From SIG607 sp045605385 (lineage in GTDB: Bacteria; Bacillota; Clostridia; Oscillospirales; Acutalibacteraceae): a stretch of DNA of 64,000 nt. Numbering within the stretch: the first letter of the stretch is position 1; every line of letters begins with the position of its first letter. The translations under genes were made by a program, and so were the position numbers. Under the pieces are notes generated by a model, which was not told the DNA's origin, made no database searches, and saw nothing but the letters and a program-made list of their open reading frames with translations. Below are positions 9,414 to 18,405 of the stretch, in pieces. The DNA is taken from NCBI GenBank assembly GCA_045605385.1, contig JAZUPW010000005.1, forward strand, positions 1 to 64,000. Direction: 5' to 3'.

Positions 9414-11180
9414 ATGGCCATAAGTCCCGATATTATTGCTGAAATTAAGTATAAAAATGATATTGAATCAATTATTTCACCTTATGTTACTTTAAAAAGA
9501 CGCGGCAAAAATCTTGTTGGTTTATGTCCGTTTCATAATGAAAAAACACCTTCTTTTACTGTATATCCCGAAAACGGTTCGTTTTACTGTTTTGGTTGTG
9601 GTGTAGGTGGAGATATTTTTACTTTTACCAGCAGAATAGAAAATTATGATTACATAGAGTCGGTAAAATATCTTGCCGAAAAAAGCGGCGTTGTTATAGA
9701 CGATAAAGGATATGATAACTCTATACAACAACTAAAAAGCACTATTCTTGAAATTAACCGCGAAACTGCAAAGTTTTATCATAACTATTTGTGCAGTGAA
9801 AAAGGAAAGTGGGCGCTCGACTATTTAAAAGATAGAGGCTTAACGCTTGCTACCATAAAACATTTTGGACTTGGCTGCGCTCCTGAAGAATGGGATTTAC
9901 TGTTACAGCATTTAAAGTCTAAAGGATATAAAATTGCCGATATGCTTCAGGCAAATGTTATTGCCAAAAGCAGTAAGGGGACTTATTACGACCGTTTCAG
10001 AAACCGTGTAATGTTTCCTATAATTAATTTAAGAGGAAACGTAATAGCGTTCAGTGGCAGAGCACGTCCGGATGATACAAAAGCGGCAGGGAAGTATATT
10101 AATACTGCTGATACTTATGTATATAAGAAGAGTGAGAATCTTTACGGTTTTAATTTTGCTAAAAATCATTGTAATGAACGAATAATACTTGTTGAAGGTA
10201 ATATGGACGTTATATCGCTTCATCAGGCAGGATTTGAAAATACTGTTGCCGCACTTGGTACTGCTTTTACTATTGAACAGGCAAAACTTTTAAGCCGCTA
10301 TACTAAAGAAATTGTTATTACGCTAGATTCGGATACAGCAGGTCAAAAAGCTGTTAAAAGAGCGCTTGATACTTTAAAAGATTCGGGAATGCCGATAAGG
10401 GTTCTTGTGATTCCCGACGGCAAAGACCCCGACGAATATATAAAACAACATTCGCCAGAAAAATTCAAAGCGTTGCTTGAAGGGGCTCTTAGCGATTTAG
10501 ATTATAAATTACTCTTAGCGCGTGACGGTATTGATTTTGAATCAACCGACGGAAATCTGGCATATTTAAAGAAAGCAGCTGCCATTCTTGCCGAAACAGG
10601 TGATACTATGACGGTTGATTTGTATGCAGGCAGACTTTCTGATAAATATTCTGTTTCAAAACAGACAATAATAAATACCGTTAACGATATTAAGCAAAAA
10701 AATGCCAAACAGCGCATAAAAAAGCAAATACAACAAGTTGTAACACCCCGCTATTCAGCGCAGGATATTAATCCTCAAAAGCGTTTTTATAAACGCGCCG
10801 CTGTTGCAGAGGAAACAATAATTTCGGTACTTCTTAACAATCCCGATTGCTATACTTTTGCACAGCAAAAAATTAAACCGGATAACTTTTTAACCGATTT
10901 AAACAAGCGGATTATAACCCAAATTTACAGTTTGCTTGAACAACATTTAGAGGTTGATATTTCTAATTTCGGTGACTTGCTAAACGGTGCAGAAATGGGA
11001 TATGTTGTGTCACTTTTAAACAGTGTGGGTGCAAAAGAAAATGCTATGAAAGTGTTGTCTGACAGCATTGAAATACTTCTTAGCGAAAATAAAATAAATG
11101 CAAAGGGAGAAAACAACGATTCGGATGAAAACTGGTTAGAACAGATTAATTCAATTGTTGAAAATAAAAAGGGAGATTAA
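9414..11180 (+). CDS. dnaG: DNA primase
   Basis: The 588-residue primase makes RNA primers for replication with DnaB. The CHC2 zinc finger is C38, H41, C59 and C62. The Toprim domain contains 'ILVEGNMDVISLHQAGF' and ITLDSDTAGQKA. The C-terminal helicase-interaction region is present but not closely conserved. It sits between dgt and rpoD with short gaps, forming the macromolecular-synthesis cluster. Confidence 0.96.
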   Translation: MAISPDIIAEIKYKNDIESIISPYVTLKRRGKNLVGLCPFHNEKTPSFTVYPENGSFYCFGCGVGGDIFTFTSRIENYDYIESVKYLAEKSGVVIDDKGYDNSIQQLKSTILEINRETAKFYHNYLCSEKGKWALDYLKDRGLTLATIKHFGLGCAPEEWDLLLQHLKSKGYKIADMLQANVIAKSSKGTYYDRFRNRVMFPIINLRGNVIAFSGRARPDDTKAAGKYINTADTYVYKKSENLYGFNFAKNHCNERIILVEGNMDVISLHQAGFENTVAALGTAFTIEQAKLLSRYTKEIVITLDSDTAGQKAVKRALDTLKDSGMPIRVLVIPDGKDPDEYIKQHSPEKFKALLEGALSDLDYKLLLARDGIDFESTDGNLAYLKKAAAILAETGDTMTVDLYAGRLSDKYSVSKQTIINTVNDIKQKNAKQRIKKQIQQVVTPRYSAQDINPQKRFYKRAAVAEETIISVLLNNPDCYTFAQQKIKPDNFLTDLNKRIITQIYSLLEQHLEVDISNFGDLLNGAEMGYVVSLLNSVGAKENAMKVLSDSIEILLSENKINAKGENNDSDENWLEQINSIVENKKGD

Positions 11181-11185
11181 ATAGG

Positions 11186-12319
11186 ATGGAAGAAAATAAA
11201 ATAATTAATGAATCACAAGAAATAAAAGAAAACGTTAAAAAGCCAAGAAAGCGCAAGGCAAAGGCAGAAACCGAAGACATAAAGATTGATACCGCCATTG
11301 AACCTGATGAATATGTTTCCAGCGAAAGCAAGGCTTCTATTGATGAAATAGAAAATGCGCCTGAGGATCTTGAGGGTTTATATGACGAACCTGCACTTTT
11401 AGATCTTGATTTTGAAGAAGAACCCACCGATGACGAACTTAAATTAGAAGAAATGGATCTTGATCAACTTGAAGATGATTCTAATTTTGAGAATATGTCG
11501 CTTGATGATCCTGTTAAGGTTTATCTACGTGAGATTGGTCGTGTTCCGCTTCTTTCATCTGAAGAAGAAGTTGAATTGGCAGTTAAAATTGCCGAGGGCG
11601 ATGAAAAATCCAAAAGAAGACTTGCTGAAGCAAACCTTCGTCTTGTTGTAAGTATTGCAAAGAAGTACGTTGGCAGAGGTATGTATTTCCTTGATCTTAT
11701 TCAAGAGGGTAACGTTGGTCTTATTAAGGCTGTAGACAAGTTTGACTATACCAAAGGATTTAAATTTTCCACCTATGCAACGTGGTGGATTCGTCAGGCT
11801 ATTACAAGAGCAATTGCCGATCAGGCAAGAACTATCCGTATTCCCGTTCATATGGTTGAAACCATTAACCGTTTAAAGCGCGTTCAAAGTCAGCTTTTAC
11901 ACGAAAACGGTTATGAACCTACCGAAGAAATGATTGCGGAAAAACTTGAGATGCCTGTTGAAAGAGTGCGCGAAATAATGAGAGTTGCGCAGGAACCCGT
12001 TTCTATGGAAACTCCCATAGGTCCTGAGGAAGATTCAAGACTTATGGACTTTATCAGAGATGAAGATGCATTAGCCCCCGATGAGGCTGCTTTGAAAACT
12101 ATTACAAACGAAGACATTGACGGTGTTTTAAAAACTCTTACCGATAGAGAAGAAGCAGTTATACGACTTCGTTTTGGCCTTCAGGACGGCAGATGTCATA
12201 CTCTTGAAGAAGTTGGTCTTGAGTTTAACGTAACCCGTGAACGCATTAGACAGATTGAAGCAAAAGCTTTAAGAAAATTACGCCATCCCGTAAGAAGTAA
12301 TCGTTTTAAAGATAAATAA
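11186..12319 (+). CDS. rpoD: Primary RNA polymerase sigma factor (sigma-70/sigma-A)
   Basis: This 377-residue sigma factor has an acidic N-terminus rich in Glu/Asp (about residues 1-95), then region 1.2 (DPVKVYLREIGRVPLLS). Region 2 includes FSTYATWWIRQAITRAIADQ, for -10 recognition and melting. Region 4 holds the helix-turn-helix LEEVGLEFNVTRERIRQIEA, which reads the -35 element. It lies five bases after dnaG. The many TTGACA-17-TATAAT promoters in this window are its expected targets. Confidence 0.97.
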   Translation: MEENKIINESQEIKENVKKPRKRKAKAETEDIKIDTAIEPDEYVSSESKASIDEIENAPEDLEGLYDEPALLDLDFEEEPTDDELKLEEMDLDQLEDDSNFENMSLDDPVKVYLREIGRVPLLSSEEEVELAVKIAEGDEKSKRRLAEANLRLVVSIAKKYVGRGMYFLDLIQEGNVGLIKAVDKFDYTKGFKFSTYATWWIRQAITRAIADQARTIRIPVHMVETINRLKRVQSQLLHENGYEPTEEMIAEKLEMPVERVREIMRVAQEPVSMETPIGPEEDSRLMDFIRDEDALAPDEAALKTITNEDIDGVLKTLTDREEAVIRLRFGLQDGRCHTLEEVGLEFNVTRERIRQIEAKALRKLRHPVRSNRFKDK

Positions 12320-12356
12320 TTGTTAATATAATTTTTATAGAAAGGAGAAGTGCGAT

Positions 12357-12893
12357 ATGCAAAACGATGAAGATATGAAAGTTGTTGGTGATAAGCCTTC
12401 GCGAGATGTTAAACTTAATTTAGAAAAAATGCTAAAAGGTGAACATAGTGCGGAAGATCGCCTTGCCGCTAAACATTTAGGCAATATTATTGCTAACATT
12501 TTTGCATCGGATGTTGCTAACTTTAAATATGATGATGACGGCGATTATGAAATGATTGTTCAAAGAAGGCTTTTGTTATCTTTTACGGCTACTGTAAGTT
12601 TTGAAAGATACTTAAAAGACGATACCGATACAGGTATTGCACAGAAAGCATTTCTTGATTATTTAAAATTAAATAATCCCGAAATTTACAGAACTTCATC
12701 TGATACAGGCGCTTTTTCTTTCTATTATCTTGCATATAGGCGCGGAATAGATGTTGAACGCCGAATTGGTCAAACTTTTGCTATGCTTTGCTCACACGAC
12801 GGCGACAACGTATATCAGGAGTTAGGCGAAGCATTGTACTGCTGGTTTTCTTCGGTTGTTAAAGAAAATGCCGAAAAACTTGGTTTGGTATAA
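12357..12893 (+). CDS. Conserved-looking protein of unknown function
   Basis: I do not recognise this 178-residue soluble protein. It has a charged N-terminus, no signal peptide and no transmembrane segment. Its C-terminal half is rich in aromatic residues (SFYYLAYRRG, ALYCWFSS) and looks helical. It starts at an ATG after AAAGGAGAAG, 37 bases after rpoD, so it is probably co-transcribed with the dgt-dnaG-rpoD cluster. A large hairpin follows. It uses the same codons as its neighbours and gives no sign of transfer. Confidence 0.8.
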   Translation: MQNDEDMKVVGDKPSRDVKLNLEKMLKGEHSAEDRLAAKHLGNIIANIFASDVANFKYDDDGDYEMIVQRRLLLSFTATVSFERYLKDDTDTGIAQKAFLDYLKLNNPEIYRTSSDTGAFSFYYLAYRRGIDVERRIGQTFAMLCSHDGDNVYQELGEALYCWFSSVVKENAEKLGLV

Positions 12894-12912
12894 TTGTTGC
12901 TAAAATAAGAAT

Positions 12913-12958
12913 AAAATCACTCTTCGTACAGTATTAATTCTACGGAGAGTGATTTTTT
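12913..12958 (+). terminator. Terminator-like hairpin whose 3' arm contains the amidase ribosome-binding site
   Basis: A 16-bp stem with one G-T pair (12913-12928 with 12941-12956) and a 12-base loop is followed by TTTTTT. The 3' arm contains GGAGAGTGA, the only ribosome-binding site for the amidase ATG at 12959. Folding could therefore both end upstream transcripts and hide the site. Confidence 0.75.
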
Positions 12959-13702
12959 ATGCCAACAATATATTTAAGTCCGTCAACCCAAGAATTTAAT
13001 CTTTACAACGGCGGGGGAACAGAAGAAGAATATATGAATCTTGTTGCCGATGCAATGATACCTTATTTGGAAGCGTCGGGAATAAACTATGTTCGAAATA
13101 CGCCTGATATGACTGCCGCAAGTTCTATTGCAGCATCTAATTCGGGTAATTACGATTTCCATTTAGCGCTTCATTCTAATGCCGCGGGAACAGCAAATTC
13201 GGGAAACGTAAGAGGAACCGAGGTTTATTACTCACCTGCGAGTGTAAACGGTCAGCGGGCGGCAGATATTATTGCCAATAATTTAAAACTTATTTATCCT
13301 TTGCCCGAAAGGGTGAGAACCGTTCCAACAACATCTCTTGGTGAAGTCGTTAGAACAAAAGCGCCGGCTGTGCTTATTGAATATGCATACCATGATAACG
13401 CCGAGGATGCACAGTGGATAAGAGATAATATAAACGCTATAGCCGAAAATACAGTTCTTTCTTTGGCAGACTATTTTAACATACCATTTAACGTTCCAAA
13501 TGCTGTAATGAATGCAAGAGTTTCAACACCCTTTGGGGGAAACTTAAATTTAAGAGAACGTCCAGACCTTTCTTCGCCCGTTATTGCACAAATGCCGAAT
13601 GGAGCAGAAATAACCATTTATTCAAGTTTGCCTGATTGGTATATGGTTCGTTACGGCAATAAATATGGATATGCTTATGCACCGTATGTAGAAACTACTT
13701 AA
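12959..13702 (+). CDS. N-acetylmuramoyl-L-alanine amidase (Amidase_3) with SH3 domain, no signal peptide
   Basis: The 247-residue product has an Amidase_3 domain (about 1-175) with LHSNAAG and IEYAYHDN, which carry the second His and the catalytic Glu of the family. A bacterial SH3 domain follows at about 180-247 (LNLRERPDLSSPVIAQMP). The usual first zinc ligand in a 'DPGHGG' motif reads LSPSTQE here, so zinc binding may differ. No signal peptide is visible, so it may act after mother-cell lysis or leave by another route. The Shine-Dalgarno site lies in the preceding hairpin. Confidence 0.85.
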   Translation: MPTIYLSPSTQEFNLYNGGGTEEEYMNLVADAMIPYLEASGINYVRNTPDMTAASSIAASNSGNYDFHLALHSNAAGTANSGNVRGTEVYYSPASVNGQRAADIIANNLKLIYPLPERVRTVPTTSLGEVVRTKAPAVLIEYAYHDNAEDAQWIRDNINAIAENTVLSLADYFNIPFNVPNAVMNARVSTPFGGNLNLRERPDLSSPVIAQMPNGAEITIYSSLPDWYMVRYGNKYGYAYAPYVETT

Positions 13703-13713
13703 ATTTGATATGT

Positions 13714-13750
13714 AAACCCAAGTGTTTTAAACTAACACTTGGGTTTCTTT
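13714..13750 (+). terminator. Intrinsic terminator after the amidase gene
   Basis: A 13-bp perfect stem AAACCCAAGTGTT/AACACTTGGGTTT with a seven-base loop is followed by CTTT. Confidence 0.85.
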
Positions 13751-13752
13751 AA

Positions 13753-13781
13753 TTGACAATTAAACTGTGTTTTGGTATAAT
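13753..13781 (+). promoter_or_regulatory. Consensus sigma-A promoter
   Basis: A perfect TTGACA and a perfect TATAAT are separated by 17 bases. The expected transcript start (about 13788) lies after the upstream ATG at 13784, so the real start of the next gene is the ATG at 13820. Confidence 0.9.
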
Positions 13782-13819
13782 AAATGCCAAATTTCAGAAA
13801 ACTTTTTAAGGATAGCTAT

Positions 13820-14512
13820 ATGATTAAAACTTTTTACGAAGATAAATTTATTGTGGTTTGTGAAAAACCCGTAGGCGTGCTTTCGGAATACGTTAACGCA
13901 ACAAAAAATATGCCTGAAATGTTAAAGAAACAAACGCGCGCATATAAAATAGATACAATTCACAGACTTGACCGTAACGTCGGCGGTGTTATGGTTTATT
14001 CTAAAAACGCTAAAGCTACAATTAAACTTGCTAAAATGATGGCTTCACACAGTTTTGTCAAAGAGTACCTTGCTGTTGTAAACGGTGTGATTGAAGAAAA
14101 GCAGGGAATATTTGAAGATTTTCTTGTTAAGGATAAGCGCAACTGTAAAGTGTATGTAACAAATAAGAATAATACTGAAGCCAAATATGCGAAACTTGAA
14201 TATGAAGTATTAGCAGAAAATAAAAAGTTTTCATTGGTAAAGGTAAGGTTGCATACAGGCAGAACACATCAAATACGTGTTCAGTTTGCTTCACGTGGTT
14301 TATCACTTGTTGGTGATACCAAATACGGCAGACAAGATACCAATGAAAAAGGGAAAACTCCTATTTCTTTGTGGTCATATCATTTAATGTTTAGGCATCC
14401 TTTGTTTGAAAAGGAAATAGATTCATATTCTTTCCCTAAAAGAGAGGGCGGGTTTTCGTTATTTTACGAAAAAATTAAGCAAATAATTATTGAAAATACA
14501 AATAATATATAG
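13820..14512 (+). CDS. RluA-family pseudouridine synthase
   Basis: This 230-residue protein isomerises uridine to pseudouridine in rRNA or tRNA. The catalytic motif reads HRLDRNVGGVMVYSK (usually HRLD-T/K-TSG), with the Asp present. The later motif VRLHTGRTHQIRVQFA is the family KxxTGRxHQIR signature. No S4 domain is seen. The start at 13820 is set by TAAGGA and by the promoter, whose transcript begins after the upstream ATG at 13784. The exact RNA target cannot be assigned. Confidence 0.9.
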   Translation: MIKTFYEDKFIVVCEKPVGVLSEYVNATKNMPEMLKKQTRAYKIDTIHRLDRNVGGVMVYSKNAKATIKLAKMMASHSFVKEYLAVVNGVIEEKQGIFEDFLVKDKRNCKVYVTNKNNTEAKYAKLEYEVLAENKKFSLVKVRLHTGRTHQIRVQFASRGLSLVGDTKYGRQDTNEKGKTPISLWSYHLMFRHPLFEKEIDSYSFPKREGGFSLFYEKIKQIIIENTNNI

Positions 14513-14518
14513 TATAAT
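14490..14518 (+). promoter_or_regulatory. Sigma-A promoter for the aminotransferase
   Basis: TTGAAA and TATAAT are separated by 17 bases. The promoter overlaps the end of the pseudouridine synthase gene. Confidence 0.75.
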
Positions 14519-14554
14519 ATTTTATTATGTCAAAATAATTTAGGAGGAGACTCA

Positions 14555-15826
14555 ATGACAAGTTATCTGCAAATGTCAAAGCAGCAGAGAGAAGTTGAAT
14601 TTGAACAAATTAAAAAAGAGTACGAGTCGCTTAAAAGTCTTGGACTTTCGCTTGATATGTCAAGAGGTAAACCGGGTTTTGATCAACTTGATTTAAGTAA
14701 TGATATTTTTTCTTCTGTAAATGCTCAAAACGGTTTTAAAACAACCGACGGCGTTGATTGCCGAAATTACGGCGGATTAGACGGTATTTCCGAAAACAAA
14801 AAACTTTTCGCCGAAATTCTTGGAATGAATGTTGAAAACGTTATTGTTGGCGGCAATTCTTCTTTGAATATGATGTTTGATACTATTGCTCAGGCTATGA
14901 CACACGGTATGGGGGGTGAACCTTGGGCAAAACAGGGAAAAATTAAATTTATTTGTCCGGTTCCTGGTTATGACCGCCATTTTGCAATTACCGAATATTT
15001 CGGAATTGAAATGATTCCCGTAAAGAACACACCTTATGGGCCTGATATGGATATTATTGAAGAACTTGTTAAGGATGAAACGGTTAAGGGTATGTGGTGC
15101 GTACCTAAGTATTCTAACCCCGAAGGTTTAACTTATAGCGATGATACCGTAAGAAGAATTGCCAATATGAAACCTGCCGCAAAAGATTTCAGAATTATGT
15201 GGGATAATGCTTACGTTATTCACGATTTATATGATGATTCTGATGAATTGCTTAACATTTATGATGAATGTGTAAAAGCAGGTAACCCAGATATGCCCTT
15301 CATTTTTACATCTACTTCTAAAATTACATTTCCCGGCGCTGGTGTTGCTGCGCAGGCGGCAAGTGATAACAACATTAAACTTTTAAAAAGCAGAATGATG
15401 TATCAGACTATAGGCCCTGATAAACTTAATCAGTTGCGCCATGCAAGAATGTTTAAAAACGTTGATGACATTAAGGCGCAAATGAAAAAACACGCAAATA
15501 TACTTCGCCCCAAGTTCGAATGCGTATTAAATGCTTTGGAAACTCAATTAGCGGGTTTAGATATTGCATATTGGAAAAAGCCTAACGGCGGATATTTTAT
15601 TAGTCTTAACGTAATGGAGGGCTGTGCAAAGCGCGTTGCCGAACTTTGCAAAAATGTCGGTATGGTGCTTACAAACGCAGGCGCAACTTTCCCGTACGGC
15701 AAAGATGAAAGCGATTCTAATTTAAGAATTGCGCCGTCTTTCCCATCTGTTGAAGATATTAAAATGGCATCAAACGTTCTTTGCGTTGCCGTTAAATATG
15801 CTGCTTTAGAAAAACTTCTTGCTTAA
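14555..15826 (+). CDS. PLP-dependent class I aminotransferase (MocR-like aminotransferase family)
   Basis: The 423-residue product is a fold-type I aminotransferase. The PLP-binding Lys is about K256 in FTSTSKITFPGAG, and other conserved parts are NYGGLDG, 'CPVPGYDRHFAI', 'PKYSNPEGLTYS' and the C-terminal SNLRIAPSFP with the carboxylate-binding Arg. It lacks a GntR DNA-binding domain, so it is a stand-alone enzyme. The likely substrate is aspartate or a related amino acid, but this is not fixed by sequence. It is a single gene with its own promoter and a TAGGAGGAG site. Confidence 0.88.
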   Translation: MTSYLQMSKQQREVEFEQIKKEYESLKSLGLSLDMSRGKPGFDQLDLSNDIFSSVNAQNGFKTTDGVDCRNYGGLDGISENKKLFAEILGMNVENVIVGGNSSLNMMFDTIAQAMTHGMGGEPWAKQGKIKFICPVPGYDRHFAITEYFGIEMIPVKNTPYGPDMDIIEELVKDETVKGMWCVPKYSNPEGLTYSDDTVRRIANMKPAAKDFRIMWDNAYVIHDLYDDSDELLNIYDECVKAGNPDMPFIFTSTSKITFPGAGVAAQAASDNNIKLLKSRMMYQTIGPDKLNQLRHARMFKNVDDIKAQMKKHANILRPKFECVLNALETQLAGLDIAYWKKPNGGYFISLNVMEGCAKRVAELCKNVGMVLTNAGATFPYGKDESDSNLRIAPSFPSVEDIKMASNVLCVAVKYAALEKLLA

Positions 15827-15872
15827 TAATTTGAAAAAATTTTAATATAAGTAGTATATTATTATTTATTAA

Positions 15873-15901
15873 TTGACTTTTAGCACAATAAATTGTATAA
15901 T
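15873..15901 (+). promoter_or_regulatory. Sigma-A promoter for secD-secF
   Basis: TTGACT and TATAAT are separated by 17 bases and are followed by a leader of about 55 bases before the secD start. Confidence 0.8.
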
Positions 15902-15963
15902 ACTACTTGTTAGTGTGCCGATACTTTTCGGCTACATATTAATATTTTACGGAGGAATTGCTC

Positions 15964-17358
15964 ATGAAAAACAAAAGAGCAAGCAAAATTACGTTTTTTG
16001 TAGTATTTGCTTTAATTCTTGCTCTGACCTACACAGCGTTTTTCGGTGTTCAAAGTTACTATGGTGACATACGTAACGTTTACATAAAAGGCGCCGAAGA
16101 TATACGTTGGGGTATTGATATCCGTGGCGGTGTTGAAGCCGTATTTGCTCCTGATATTGCTGAAGGCAGTATTACCGATGCAGATATGGATGCCGCGCAG
16201 TCTATCATTGAAACCCGTCTTGTAGACCAGAACATAACAGACTATGAAATTTACACAGATAAGGAAAACCATCAAGTTATAGTTCGCTTCCCTTGGGCTG
16301 CTGATGATGCAGATTTTGATCCTGCAGCTGCGGTTGCTGAACTCGGCGAAACTGCAGAACTTACTTTCTGTAAGGGCACTGCTTATGATGCCAACAACAT
16401 TGTTCTTACCGGTGACAGCGTTGTTAATGCTACCGCGGCTTATACACAGATAAGTGAAAACGGACAAGCTGGTTGGGTTGTTAGCCTTGAACTTGATGAA
16501 AAGGGTACTTCTGCTTTTGCTTCGGCTACTGCTGAACTTGCAGATAAGGGTTCTATAGCAATTTGTATGGACGGTAATGTTATAAGCGCTCCTGCTGTTA
16601 ATGACGCCATTACTGACGGTAATGCTATTATTACAGGTATGGAAGATGCTGAAGCCGCTCAGGATCTTGCTAATAAAATCAACGCAGGTTCGCTTCCTTT
16701 TGCTCTTTCGGTTGATGATAGCAAACTTTCAATAGTTTCGGCAACACTTGGTTCAAATGCGCTTAATGTAATGGTTATTGCTGGCGCTATTGCTTTTGCA
16801 ATTATCTGCTTACTTATGATTTTACGCTACCGCTTACCGGGTGTTATTGCTTGTATAGCGTTACTCGGTCAGCTTGCAGGCTCTATTGCAGCTATTTCGG
16901 GTTACTTCAAAGGAATTGAAAGTTTAACCCTTACAATTCCGGGTATTGCAGGTATTATTCTTTCTGTTGGTGTTGGTGTTGACTGTAACGTTATTGCTGC
17001 TGAAAGAATTAAAGATGAATTTAAGAACGGCAAGACTATTGACGGTGCAATTAACACAGGCTTTAAGAATTCGCTTAGCGCTATTATAGACGGTAACGTT
17101 ACAATTATTATCGTTGCTATTGTTCTTATGGGCGCTTTTGGTACCGAAGGTCTTCTTATTACAAAATTAATTAATAAGTTGTTCTCGTTTATTTTCGGTG
17201 CTTCAATTGCGGGTTCTATTTATTCCTTCGGATACACGCTTCTTATTGGTGTTATTTTCAATCTTGTTATGGGTGTGCTTTGCTCTAAATGGATGCTTAA
17301 GAGCATTTCTCAATTCAAGTTTTTGCGTAAACCGTGGTTATATGGAGGTAATAAATAA
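15964..17358 (+). CDS. secD: Protein translocase subunit SecD
   Basis: This 464-residue membrane protein works with SecF to drive late steps of Sec export using the proton motive force. An N-terminal transmembrane segment is followed by the conserved GIDIRGGVEAVF motif (D/G-rich SecD signature), a large periplasm-side domain and a five-helix C-terminal bundle with VGVGVDCNVIAAERIKDE. The ATG at 15964 follows GGAGG; an in-frame TTG six bases upstream is too close to it. The stop codon overlaps the secF start by one base. Confidence 0.96.
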   Translation: MKNKRASKITFFVVFALILALTYTAFFGVQSYYGDIRNVYIKGAEDIRWGIDIRGGVEAVFAPDIAEGSITDADMDAAQSIIETRLVDQNITDYEIYTDKENHQVIVRFPWAADDADFDPAAAVAELGETAELTFCKGTAYDANNIVLTGDSVVNATAAYTQISENGQAGWVVSLELDEKGTSAFASATAELADKGSIAICMDGNVISAPAVNDAITDGNAIITGMEDAEAAQDLANKINAGSLPFALSVDDSKLSIVSATLGSNALNVMVIAGAIAFAIICLLMILRYRLPGVIACIALLGQLAGSIAAISGYFKGIESLTLTIPGIAGIILSVGVGVDCNVIAAERIKDEFKNGKTIDGAINTGFKNSLSAIIDGNVTIIIVAIVLMGAFGTEGLLITKLINKLFSFIFGASIAGSIYSFGYTLLIGVIFNLVMGVLCSKWMLKSISQFKFLRKPWLYGGNK

Positions 17359-18305
17359 TGTTTAAAAAAGATATTGATTTTAATAAATCCTTCAAACCAT
17401 TTGCAATTATCTATGCCGCAGTTATTATTATAGGAATTCTTGTTTCTGTAATTTTCGGTGTTAAGTTGGATATAAACTTTAAGGGCGGTACAGTTATAAC
17501 ATATAACTATATTGTTGATGAAGCAAATGAGGCTCCCGACTTAAAAATTGAAGAAGTTAAGAAACTTGCTGAAGAAAAGTTAGGCGTAAGCGCTACGGTT
17601 ACAAAAGGCTCTGCTATTGCTGTAGAGGCAAATACTCTTACTGTTTCTCTTGTTAAGAATAAATCTATTGATACCGATTCAATGGAAGAACTTACTAAGG
17701 CGCTTACCGATGCGTATCCTAAAAACAGCATTGAACTTTACGATTCAACTTCCGTTAGTCCGACGTTGGCAACAACATTCTTCCTTAAGAGTCTTGCGGC
17801 TGTTCTTTTAACCGCTGTTCTTGTGGTTGTATATGTTGGCTTCCGCTTCAGAAAAATAGGCGGTGTAACAGCAGGTCTTACAGCTCTTGTAGCTTTGGTG
17901 ATTGACATACTTGTTGCTTTCTTTGCGTGTCCTATATTCGGACTTGAAATTGACTCTAACTTTATTGCTGTAGTTCTTACTATTCTTGGTTATTCTCTTA
18001 ACGATACTATAGTTGTTTATGACTCGGTTCGCGAATATAAGGCTAAAATCAGCGATAAACCTCTTGGAGAACTCGTTAATTTGAGCCTTAACAGAGTTAA
18101 AATAAGAAATATTGTTACCACTACAACAACCGTTCTTGCTGTTACAACAATTATTGTTGTTGCTGAAATTTACGGTCTTACATCACTTCGCACATTTGCA
18201 ATTCCTATGTTGTTTGGTCTTGTTTCGGGATGTATTTCTTCTTTGTTTATTTCTACACCTCTTTGGGTTATCTGGAGAAACAAACTTGACAATAAAACAA
18301 AATAA
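17358..18305 (+). CDS. secF: Protein translocase subunit SecF
   Basis: The 315-residue partner of SecD starts with a transmembrane helix and the 'DINFKGGT' motif. It ends with a helical bundle containing 'LTILGYSLNDTIVVYDSVRE', the SecF signature. Its start overlaps the secD stop by one base, so the two are translationally coupled. A terminator follows at once. Confidence 0.96.
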   Translation: MFKKDIDFNKSFKPFAIIYAAVIIIGILVSVIFGVKLDINFKGGTVITYNYIVDEANEAPDLKIEEVKKLAEEKLGVSATVTKGSAIAVEANTLTVSLVKNKSIDTDSMEELTKALTDAYPKNSIELYDSTSVSPTLATTFFLKSLAAVLLTAVLVVVYVGFRFRKIGGVTAGLTALVALVIDILVAFFACPIFGLEIDSNFIAVVLTILGYSLNDTIVVYDSVREYKAKISDKPLGELVNLSLNRVKIRNIVTTTTTVLAVTTIIVVAEIYGLTSLRTFAIPMLFGLVSGCISSLFISTPLWVIWRNKLDNKTK

Positions 18306-18313
18306 TATTATTA

Positions 18314-18341
18314 CGGCTGCTAAGATAGCAGCCGTTTTCTT
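18314..18341 (+). terminator. Intrinsic terminator after secF
   Basis: A 9-bp perfect stem CGGCTGCTA/TAGCAGCCG with an AGA loop is followed by TTTTCTT. Confidence 0.9.
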
Positions 18342-18346
18342 ATTTC

Positions 18347-18375
18347 TTGCTTTTTTATAATTTTAATAGTATAAT
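18347..18375 (+). promoter_or_regulatory. Sigma-A promoter for the FHA-FtsW/PBP pair
   Basis: TTGCTT and TATAAT are separated by 17 bases, 30 bases before the start at 18406. Confidence 0.7.
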
Positions 18376-18405
18376 ATTTTTATTATTTCAGAAAGGGAGG
18401 TTAAA

